Shown here piece after piece: positions 1 through 6,185 of a stretch of 6,869 nt of DNA (position 1 is the stretch's first letter; every line of letters begins with the position of its first letter). Origin of the DNA: JAHEJB01 sp037969195 (GTDB taxonomy: Bacteria > Bacteroidota > Rhodothermia > Rhodothermales > Rubricoccaceae); contig JBBKWZ010000139.1 of assembly GCA_037969195.1 (NCBI GenBank), positions 1 through 6,869 on the forward strand, in the 5' to 3' direction. Both the position numbers and the translations under genes were made by a program. The notes under the pieces were generated by a model that saw nothing but the letters and a program-made list of their open reading frames with translations, searched no databases and was not told the origin of the DNA.

Positions 1-1310
1 CCTACCATTTGGTAGATGACTTCAGCCAGCGAGCCTTTGTAGGCGACCCGGCCTTCGATTCCCTCGGGGACGAGCTTCCTGAGATCGTCCTCCGCATCCT
101 GAAAGTATCTGTCCTTTGAACCCTGTGCCATCGCACCGAGGGATCCCATTCCTCGATAGTGTTTGTACTTCCGGCCTTCGTAAAGAACGGTCTCGCCCGG
201 GCTTTCTTCAACACCTGCAAACAGGCCGCCGATCATTACGGTGTCGGCTCCAGCAGCCAAGGCTTTCGGAATGTCTCCGGTTTGCTTCACGCCGCCATCG
301 GCGATGATCGGCACATCATATTTCCGAGCGGCTGATGCGCATTCCATGATGGCGGTCAGTTGCGGAACGCCAATGCCAGCCACGACGCGGGTTGTACAGA
401 TCGAGCCAGGCCCAATTCCCACTTTGATTGCGTCCGCGCCAGCGAGGATAAGATCCTCGGCTCCCGTTGCGGTCGCCACATTTCCACCAACAACCTGCAC
501 GTCGGCGAACTGGCTCTTGACGGATTCCACCATTCGAAGAACGTTTTCGTGGTGACCGTGAGCCGTATCAACGATGATGAAGTCAACTCCTGCACCTATA
601 AGTGCAGCGACGCGCTCGTTCGTATCGCCTGCAATTCCAACAGCCGCACCAACGCGAAGGCGCCCGTAGTCGTCCTTTGATGCCTCCGGGTGCTTGCGCT
701 TTTTCTGGATGTCTTTGAAGGTGATGAGTCCCCGCATGTAGCCGCCTTCATCTACAATAGGCAGCTTTTCGATGCGGTGTTTCTGAAGGATCTGCTCGGC
801 CTCCTCAAGGGTGGTCCCAACAGGGGCTGTCACGAGGGGTGCCCTGGTCATGATCGATTCAAGCGTTGCTTCGCTGTCGACCTCAAAACGCAGGTCTCGA
901 TTTGTGACGATGCCAACGAGTTGATTTTCCTCGTTCACCACTGGAATGCCGCCGATGCTGTAACGCGCCATGTGAGCTCGAGCGTCCGACACTGTTTTCT
1001 CAGGGAGTAGCGTAATCGGGTCGATGATCATACCACTCTCGGATCGCTTCACCAGGGTGACCTGCCCGGCCTGCTCTTCTATGCTCATATTCTTGTGGAG
1101 TACGCCAACTCCGCCCATGCGGGCCATCGCGATGGCCATTGAGGCTTCGGTCACCGTATCCATGGCCGCGGATAACAGCGGCACGTTCAGGCTGATTCCG
1201 CGTGTAACGCGCGATCTAGTCGCCACTTCACGTGGCATCACTGATGATCGCGCTGGAAGGAGCAGGACATCGTCGTAGGTAAGGCCGTCGATGGCAATCT
1301 TGACGTTCAT
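1..1310 (-). CDS. guaB: Inosine-5'-monophosphate dehydrogenase, 3' end cut by window edge
   Basis: Oxidises IMP to XMP with NAD+, the committed step of cytosolic guanine nucleotide synthesis. The frame is open from an ATG at 1308-1310 to the left edge: 436 codons, against about 485-490 in the family, so roughly 50 C-terminal residues lie outside. Seen in the protein: an N-terminal TIM-barrel part with TYDDVLLLP near residue 11; two tandem CBS domains at about 94-205 (the Bateman module, which in this family binds purine nucleotides and regulates activity); the catalytic loop GIGPGSICTTR with nucleophile Cys305; Asp338 in IADGG, which contacts the IMP ribose; and the flap with the Arg401-Tyr402 pair (DRYFQ) that activates water. 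These numbers coincide with the E. coli enzyme. No key residue is missing in the visible part. The start lies 17 bases after the rluB-like stop with no clear Shine-Dalgarno sequence, so the gene is probably read from the upstream operon. Confidence 0.98.
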   Translation of the reverse strand, partial: MNVKIAIDGLTYDDVLLLPARSSVMPREVATRSRVTRGISLNVPLLSAAMDTVTEASMAIAMARMGGVGVLHKNMSIEEQAGQVTLVKRSESGMIIDPITLLPEKTVSDARAHMARYSIGGIPVVNEENQLVGIVTNRDLRFEVDSEATLESIMTRAPLVTAPVGTTLEEAEQILQKHRIEKLPIVDEGGYMRGLITFKDIQKKRKHPEASKDDYGRLRVGAAVGIAGDTNERVAALIGAGVDFIIVDTAHGHHENVLRMVESVKSQFADVQVVGGNVATATGAEDLILAGADAIKVGIGPGSICTTRVVAGIGVPQLTAIMECASAARKYDVPIIADGGVKQTGDIPKALAAGADTVMIGGLFAGVEESPGETVLYEGRKYKHYRGMGSLGAMAQGSKDRYFQDAEDDLRKLVPEGIEGRVAYKGSLAEVIYQMV

Positions 1311-1327
1311 GGTGTTGTTCGCGCTAT

Positions 1328-2173
1328 TCAGAAGATTATTGGTTTCAATTTTACTCGCCGCCGCAACGCATTGATTTCGTGAGGCTGCAATTTTCTCCAT
1401 TTGCCCCGGCGCAGATCTGTGAGCGTCAGGCCCGCATAGTGCGTGCGGTCAAGGGCTTTCACAGTGTGGCCGAGCGCTTCGAACATGCGCCGCACCTGTC
1501 GGTTGCGGCCTTCATGGATTTGTAACGCAACGCAGCGCTTGTTCGTGCCGACGTAACCGATCTGGTCAGCCTTGGCCGGTCCATCGTCCAGATCCACCCC
1601 GTCCCGGAGTTTCTCGATCTGATCAGGTTCTACCGGTTCGGTGGTAGTCACGTGATAAAGTTTCTCGACCTCGCGGCTTGGGTGCATCAGCCGATAAGCC
1701 AGATCCCCGTCGTTTGTAAGGAGCAGGATGCCCGTCGTGTCCCGATCCAATCGCCCGACCGGAAAAAGGCTTCCCGTCTCCTCATCCGACATGTTCAACA
1801 CGTCCATTACGGTCGCTCGACCTTTTTCATCCCCTTTGGTCGTGATAGTGTCCTTTGGCTTGTTCAGGAGGAGATAGAGCGGGCTCTTGGGTGCAACCGA
1901 ACGGCCATCCACGACAACCTTGTCGTCTGGGCTGACCTTCGTACCCAGTTCAGTCACGATGGCGCCGTTTACGGCAACACGTCCATCGGAGATAATGGTA
2001 TCAGCTTCGCGGCGGGACGCAATACCAGCTTTTGCCAAAAAACGGTTGAGGCGCATCGGGCCTGTCTCAGACGCTGCGGAAGCCGGCGCTTCAGTTTGTG
2101 GTTTGCCATGCCGCCGTTGCACCATCTTTCGGCGGCGCGTTGATTTATCCTTTCCAGTTGAGCTATTACTCAT
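1328..2173 (-). CDS. rluB: RsuA/RluB-family rRNA pseudouridine synthase
   Basis: Isomerises a specific uridine in rRNA to pseudouridine. By family and neighbourhood the probable target is 23S rRNA (RluB type, helix 90-93 region), but the sequence alone does not separate RluB from RsuA or RluE. With the chosen start the protein has 281 residues: a basic low-complexity N-terminus (1-40, rich in Arg/Lys around RRRK and QRRH), an S4 RNA-binding domain (about 41-88, RLNRFLAKAGIASRREAD), then the catalytic domain with GRLDRDTTGILLLTND, where Asp143 is the catalytic aspartate. KLYHV (171-175) and the EGRNRQVRRM motif (221-230) are intact. The ATG at 2171-2173 overlaps the end of scpB by 8 bases. A longer reading from 2206 would add 11 residues and overlap scpB by 41 bases, which I consider less likely. 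The scpA-scpB-rluB order is common in bacteria, including the B. subtilis region where scpA and scpB lie near rluB. Confidence 0.93.
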   Translation of the reverse strand: MSNSSTGKDKSTRRRKMVQRRHGKPQTEAPASAASETGPMRLNRFLAKAGIASRREADTIISDGRVAVNGAIVTELGTKVSPDDKVVVDGRSVAPKSPLYLLLNKPKDTITTKGDEKGRATVMDVLNMSDEETGSLFPVGRLDRDTTGILLLTNDGDLAYRLMHPSREVEKLYHVTTTEPVEPDQIEKLRDGVDLDDGPAKADQIGYVGTNKRCVALQIHEGRNRQVRRMFEALGHTVKALDRTHYAGLTLTDLRRGKWRKLQPHEINALRRRVKLKPIIF

Positions 2174-2930
2174 GGGCAATTTTCTCGTCCGAAGCAAAAC
2201 CATCATGATCTGCCAGAGCGCCCTCGCCCACCATCACCTTGGTGTTGATATCACTATCCCCGTTTGGCGCATCGTCCGCAAGGATGTCGTCCGCTGCCTG
2301 ACTAGCACTTGCGGCCTCCACTTCCATCATAGCCATCTCGGTAGAGAGAATCGATCGCTCGCTGCTGAATGCGGGATCTTCCAGCAGCTCGTCGATCTCA
2401 CGCGGCCTCGGCAATTCTTCCAGCGTTCCCAACCCAAACTGATCGAGAAAGTGCTCGGTGGTACCGTAGAGTAGCGGACGGCCGACAGATTCCGATCTTC
2501 CCACAACTGTTATGAAATCTCGTTCCATGAGTTGGCGAACGGCATAGTCGGATTGAACGCCACGGACGTGATCCACTTCAGGCTTTGAAACAGGTTGTTT
2601 GTACGCGATGACGGATAGCGTCTCTAGCAATGCCCTGGAGAGCCTTTTTTCCTCTTCCTTGAGCAGGAACGCCTTAACGAAGCCCGCGACGGAGTCCATC
2701 GTGGCCATTCGATATCCGCCTCCCCAATGGTGGATGCGAAGTGCGTGGCCCTCAACTTCGTACGCCGCGTTGAGGCGCACGACAGCCTCCTGAACATCCT
2801 CTACGCTGACGACGGAGCCCGTAACGTCACCATACGTCGTCTGCATCGCGTCGTCTGAAACGGGCTCATCGGCAGCGAAAATGATGGCTTCAACGGCCAT
2901 GTCGAGCGTGTGAGGGATGCTTTCACTCAT
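2166..2930 (-). CDS. scpB: Segregation and condensation protein B
   Basis: Kite subunit of the SMC-ScpAB condensin. It dimerises, binds the central part of ScpA on the nucleoid and is needed for chromosome compaction and segregation. The 254-residue product has the two winged-helix domains of the family: the first at about 8-85 (the start resembles MAVEAIIFAADEPVS, ending in GGGYRMAT), the second at about 93-170 with the hallmark LSRALLETLSVIAYKQPVSK (98-117), the VRGV segment (122-125) and GRPLLYGTT (150-158). Usual ScpB proteins end soon after this, at about 180-200 residues. Here an extra tail from about 178 to 254 is strongly acidic (21 Asp/Glu against 3 Lys/Arg), poor in predicted structure and variable-looking. 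The ATG at 2928-2930 overlaps the scpA stop in an ATGA arrangement, which points to translational coupling and matched dosage of the two subunits. A GAGGCGGG stretch lies just upstream of the start. Confidence 0.96.
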   Translation of the reverse strand: MSESIPHTLDMAVEAIIFAADEPVSDDAMQTTYGDVTGSVVSVEDVQEAVVRLNAAYEVEGHALRIHHWGGGYRMATMDSVAGFVKAFLLKEEEKRLSRALLETLSVIAYKQPVSKPEVDHVRGVQSDYAVRQLMERDFITVVGRSESVGRPLLYGTTEHFLDQFGLGTLEELPRPREIDELLEDPAFSSERSILSTEMAMMEVEAASASQAADDILADDAPNGDSDINTKVMVGEGALADHDGFASDEKIAHE

Positions 2931-3754
2931 GATCCCGCCTCGGTGCCATTCGTGGAGCGCGAGAGTTCCACCTCGGACTCAAGTTCGATGTCTCTGACTT
3001 TGTCCGGCGGTTGCTCAAATTGGGGAATTCCACCTTCAACGATTGGAACGGTGGCTTTGATCGCGAAGTCTTCCGGTGTGATGCCCATCACAAGTGTAAT
3101 AACCTGCCGTTGAAGCATCTCAAGGATGGCAAGAAAGGTGACGATGACGAAAGGCTTCGTACGATTCTCGACAAGTTTGACGAAGGACGAATTGCCCAAC
3201 GCCAATTGTTCTCTGACGTACGTGCGCTGTTCGTCAATCGTGTACTCATAGGGCGGAAGCGTATGCTGGGCTGATTCTTCCGGTGCCTTCTCCAACATCC
3301 GTTGCAGAGCGGACATAAGGTCAAACACCGAAACCCTATAGGTCACTTCGACGGATGCGGCGAGCCGGTCATGCTCGGAGGACGCTGCGCCGCGTGGCAT
3401 CAACTCATGACGGTCATTCCAACTAAGTTCAAGTTGAGTTGCAGCTTCCTTGTACCGGATATACTGAAGCAGTCGATCGACCAGTTCCGCTCGTGGGTCG
3501 ATGGGTTCTCCATCTTCGTCCACAGCCTGACGCGGCAGCAGCATCCGGGCCTTGATCGAAATCAACACTGCGGCCATGTAGATGAACTCAGCGGCCCCAT
3601 CCAGATCAACTTGCTCCAGAAGCCGGACGTACCCTAGAAACTCGTCCGTAATCTGCGCTACGGGGATGTCGTAGATGTCCAGCTCATCGCGGCGGATGAA
3701 AAAGAGGAGCAGGTCTAGCGGCCCTTCAAACTGGTCAAGTTGGACGCGATACAA
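2927..3754 (-). CDS. scpA: Segregation and condensation protein A (kleisin)
   Basis: Kleisin subunit that bridges the SMC heads and carries the ScpB dimer. Starting at a TTG (3752-3754) it has 275 residues, a normal length. The N-terminal helical domain that contacts the SMC neck is at about 5-80, with FEGPLDLLLFFIRRDELDI from residue 9 and the helix FIYMAAVLISIKARMLLP (57-74). A central variable linker (about 80-170) should hold the ScpB-binding segment. The C-terminal winged helix that binds the SMC head is at about 190-240 (KPFVIVTFLAILEMLQRQ). The start is uncertain. The frame stays open upstream, with ATGs at 3859 and 3907, but these would overlap the epimerase by 61 and 109 bases and add Cys/His-rich residues unlike any ScpA. 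No other ATG or GTG lies between, and no Shine-Dalgarno sequence precedes the TTG. The homologous N-terminus normally begins a few residues before the QFEGPLDLLL motif, which fits the TTG. The smc gene is not in the window. Confidence 0.95.
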   Translation of the reverse strand: MYRVQLDQFEGPLDLLLFFIRRDELDIYDIPVAQITDEFLGYVRLLEQVDLDGAAEFIYMAAVLISIKARMLLPRQAVDEDGEPIDPRAELVDRLLQYIRYKEAATQLELSWNDRHELMPRGAASSEHDRLAASVEVTYRVSVFDLMSALQRMLEKAPEESAQHTLPPYEYTIDEQRTYVREQLALGNSSFVKLVENRTKPFVIVTFLAILEMLQRQVITLVMGITPEDFAIKATVPIVEGGIPQFEQPPDKVRDIELESEVELSRSTNGTEAGS

Positions 3755-3798
3755 GGAGGCGTGCGAACTGTGAGGTGAGTGGTGGCGTCCAAGGAAAG

Positions 3799-4794
3799 TT
3801 ACGACAGCGGGTGGTCCTGCACAGACGCCGGAGTTGTGTCGGCGCGGCTCACAAACCATGCAACCGTTTCGGCAAGCCCCTTGGCAAGCGATGTCTCTGG
3901 TTTCCATCCAAGAACTTCGGCCGCGTGCGAGACATCCAGGACGCTCCGCTGTTGTTCGCCCGGCATTCCAGAGCCGTGTCGTTCTTCCGCCTCACCACCC
4001 GTAAGGCTGTTGAGGTGGCCAAATAGTTCGTTCACGTTGGTTTCAATTCCGGTTCCAATATTGATGACATCGGAGCCCTCAAACGCGAGTCCAGCGACGA
4101 CGGCTTTGACGACATCGCCAACGAAAACATAATCGCGCGTTTGAGTCCCTAGGCCGTTGATGACCGGCTGCTCGCCGCGTAGTAGCCGCTCGGTAAAAAT
4201 GGCAACTACGCCAGCCTCGCCATGCGGATTCTGTCGAGGGCCGTAGACGTTGGCGAATCGAAGTGCCACAGATTGCAAGCCATGGGTTTCTCGGTAAAAA
4301 CGGAGGTAGTGCTCCGAAACCATTTTGGTGATGCCATAAGGTGACGCCGGTCGAACTGGGTGCGTTTCAGGCTGCGGCCCTCCCCCGTTCACAGTAGGGA
4401 CGGGATCGCCGTAGATCGCGCCTCCCGTTGAAGAAAAAACGACTTTCTCCAGGCCATTCGCGCGTCCGGCCTCAAGCAATGTGAGAAGGCCCAATACATT
4501 TACGTTCGCGTCGAACACGGGATCAGCAACGGACTTGCGAACATCCATCTGGGCGGCGAGATGAACCATTGCCGCAAATTGCTCCTTTTCAAAAAGGTTG
4601 ACCACTTCAGACGAGCAGATATCCAGTTCATGGAAGGCGGCTTCCGAGTTGATGTTTTCCGGTTTTCCGGTTATCAAGTTGTCGAGAACGTGAACGACTG
4701 CACCCTTCGAGACCAGCGCGTCAACAACGTGAGAACCGATGAAACCAGCACCTCCCGTTATTAGAACCTTGCGACCTGAGTACAGATGCGACAT
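3799..4794 (-). CDS. NAD-dependent epimerase/dehydratase, UDP-glucose 4-epimerase-like
   Basis: Extended short-chain dehydrogenase that most resembles cytosolic UDP-hexose 4-epimerases (GalE-like), which invert C4 of a sugar nucleotide through a bound NAD+ and so feed polysaccharide or glycan synthesis. The 331-residue product has the Rossmann motif TGGAGFIG (13-20), the acidic adenosine-ribose contact in VLDNL (36-40), HLAAQ (78-82) followed by DVRKSVADP, the catalytic Ser/Thr region SSTGGAIYG (121-129), and the YGITK catalytic pair Tyr153/Lys157. RFANVYGPRQNP (179-190) and TRDYVFVGDVV (219-229) are typical of the UDP-glucose/GlcNAc epimerase branch. The ATG at 4792-4794 places the Rossmann motif at the usual distance; an upstream TTG at 4851 would add 19 low-complexity residues and is rejected. 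The exact substrate cannot be read from the sequence: a UDP-GlcNAc or UDP-glucuronate epimerase is possible. The gene sits between the peptidase and scpA with no obvious functional link to either. Confidence 0.93.
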   Translation of the reverse strand: MSHLYSGRKVLITGGAGFIGSHVVDALVSKGAVVHVLDNLITGKPENINSEAAFHELDICSSEVVNLFEKEQFAAMVHLAAQMDVRKSVADPVFDANVNVLGLLTLLEAGRANGLEKVVFSSTGGAIYGDPVPTVNGGGPQPETHPVRPASPYGITKMVSEHYLRFYRETHGLQSVALRFANVYGPRQNPHGEAGVVAIFTERLLRGEQPVINGLGTQTRDYVFVGDVVKAVVAGLAFEGSDVINIGTGIETNVNELFGHLNSLTGGEAEERHGSGMPGEQQRSVLDVSHAAEVLGWKPETSLAKGLAETVAWFVSRADTTPASVQDHPLS

Positions 4795-4836
4795 ATCTGA
4801 AATCGTTCTCGTGCGAGTTACAGCTGATTGTTGTGA

Positions 4837-4849
4837 GCCGCTGCGCGGC
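4837..4849 (-). other. Small GC hairpin between the peptidase and epimerase genes
   Basis: A 5-base-pair stem (GCCGC/GCGGC) with a 3-base loop lies in the 78-base gap after the peptidase stop. The left arm can instead pair with 4857-4862 to give a 6-base-pair stem with a 14-base loop. No T run follows on the minus strand, so it is not a typical intrinsic terminator. It may be a transcript-stability element, or nothing. I see no recognisable promoter in the rest of this gap. Confidence 0.25.
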
Positions 4850-4872
4850 AAGCGAAAGCGGCGGCGAGAAGT

Positions 4873-6120
4873 CTACGCCGGGACGAGGGCGACAGATGAG
4901 ATACGATCCGAACGAAAGAGTTCTTCCGCCGTCGAGCGTATTTCCTCGGCTGTTACGGCTTCGATTTCCGCGATGACTTCGTCAAGGGTGAAGTAGCGCC
5001 CGAACGTGATCTCAACCCGACCCAGTCGCATCATGCGGTTGCTCATGCTTTCGAGGCCTAACATGATCCCACCCTTCAACTGTTGTCTGGCTCTGGACAG
5101 GGTTCGCTCGCTGACGACTTTTTCCGCGAGTTTATCAAGTTCGCGGACAACAAGCTTTTGGGCGCGGTCCACTTTTGTCTCGTCCGTGCCAATGTAAACG
5201 CCCACGTCGCCGGAGTCGGCGAGCATATTGGCGAAGGAATAGACCGAATAGCAAAAGCCGTACTTCTCCCGAATGTTCTGGTTGAGGCGGCTGGACATCC
5301 CCCCTCCAAGGATCGTATTCAAGAGTGAAACCTGCGTCCGTCTTGGATCGAGGGAGCCAAAGCCCCGCGTTCCCACAACGAGATGCGCTTGCTGAACGGG
5401 GCGCGCAATCGAAATTCCCGAAGGGATATAACCATTTGCGGAAGCGCGCTGAAGATCGACAGGAGCCCTCTCAAAATCGCGTAAAAGCCGCTCAACCTTT
5501 CGGACGACGGACGCATGCTTTACGTTGCCGGCCACCGCGATCACTAAACGATTTGGCACGTAGTGGCCGTCGAGATATGTTTGCAGGCCGCTCCTGGTGA
5601 ACGACCGAACCGATTCTCGTGATCCAAGGATCGGACGACCAAGCGCATGATCGGGATACATCAACGCTTCATAATGGTCGAAGATGTGGTCCTCAGGATT
5701 GTCCTCGTACATCTTGATCTCCTCGATCACCACGTCCTTCTCTTTCTCCAACTCTTTCTCGGGGAGCAGCGGATTGGTAACCAGGTCAAGTATTGTATCT
5801 AAGGCGCGGTCAAGGTGCTCGTCGAGGCTGCGGGCGTAAAAGCACGTGTGATCCTTCGTCGTGAAAGCGTTCAGGTACCCGCCTACCGACTCCATCCGCT
5901 GGTTGATCTGATACCCGCGACGCTTCGACGTTCCCTTGAACACCATGTGCTCGATGAAGTGGCAAATGCCGCCTTCGGCCAGGTTCTCATCGCGGCTACC
6001 GGTTTGAACCCACGCTCCCACGGCAACCGATCGCACAGACGGGATCTGCTCGGTGAGGATGCGCACACCGTTTGGCAGTTCGGTGCGCGAAAAGGAAGGA
6101 AAACCGAGAGGTGGGGACAT
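4873..6120 (-). CDS. M16B family zinc metallopeptidase (processing-peptidase-like)
   Basis: Bacterial relative of mitochondrial processing peptidase (the PepR/YmxG type), probably degrading or processing peptides or unfolded proteins in a zinc-dependent chamber. From the ATG at 6118-6120 it has 415 residues, the usual length for a single-chain M16B subunit made of two similar halves. The inverted zinc site HFIEH gives ligands His54 and His58 with catalytic Glu57, and the third ligand is Glu134 in VIEEIKMYEDNPEDH, so the enzyme should be active. The second half carries GGGMSSRLNQNIREKYGFCYSVYSF, a hallmark of the active-subunit type in this branch. No signal peptide or membrane segment is visible, so it is predicted cytosolic. 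A TTG at 6130-6132 would add four residues (LIQK) and is the main alternative start. The nearest strong Shine-Dalgarno-like run is about 35 bases upstream, beyond a hairpin. The gene follows the TPR protein by 65 bases. Confidence 0.96.
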   Translation of the reverse strand: MSPPLGFPSFSRTELPNGVRILTEQIPSVRSVAVGAWVQTGSRDENLAEGGICHFIEHMVFKGTSKRRGYQINQRMESVGGYLNAFTTKDHTCFYARSLDEHLDRALDTILDLVTNPLLPEKELEKEKDVVIEEIKMYEDNPEDHIFDHYEALMYPDHALGRPILGSRESVRSFTRSGLQTYLDGHYVPNRLVIAVAGNVKHASVVRKVERLLRDFERAPVDLQRASANGYIPSGISIARPVQQAHLVVGTRGFGSLDPRRTQVSLLNTILGGGMSSRLNQNIREKYGFCYSVYSFANMLADSGDVGVYIGTDETKVDRAQKLVVRELDKLAEKVVSERTLSRARQQLKGGIMLGLESMSNRMMRLGRVEITFGRYFTLDEVIAEIEAVTAEEIRSTAEELFRSDRISSVALVPA

Positions 6121-6134
6121 CTTCTGGATCAATG

Positions 6135-6161
6135 GGCGCGGAAGATACGCGCCTCCCTCCT
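6135..6161 (-). promoter_or_regulatory. SD-like purine run followed by a GC hairpin in the peptidase leader
   Basis: In the 65-base gap before the M16 peptidase, the minus strand reads AGGAGGGAGG (6152-6161), the best anti-16S match near any start in the window. It runs directly into a perfect 6-base-pair GC stem: GGCGCG (6148-6153) pairs with CGCGCC (6135-6140) around a 7-base loop. The purine run lies about 31 to 40 bases before the ATG at 6120, too far for a normal ribosome site. Folding the hairpin would bring it to within about 4 bases of the TTG at 6132 and about 16 of the ATG. The base pairing is seen in the sequence; any role in translation is inference, and chance pairing in GC-rich DNA is the alternative. 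Confidence 0.35.
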
Positions 6162-6185
6162 GCCGGTTCGGAGCTTCACCGAGTC

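Noticed and set aside
2171..2206. Longer N-terminus for the pseudouridine synthase, starting at 2206
   Set aside because: It would overlap scpB by 41 bases and add 11 residues with no family support; the ATG at 2173 in the short ATGAGTAA overlap is more economical.
1652..2474. Two long open frames on the plus strand opposite the pseudouridine synthase and scpB (163 and 195 residues)
   Set aside because: They lie wholly antisense to two well-recognised genes, show no family motif, have Arg/Ser/Cys-rich composition typical of reverse-frame shadows, and lack plausible ribosome sites.
4837..4862. Hairpin after the peptidase stop as an intrinsic terminator
   Set aside because: No T run follows on the minus strand, the stem is only 5-6 base pairs, and the next gene starts about 40 bases later in the same direction.
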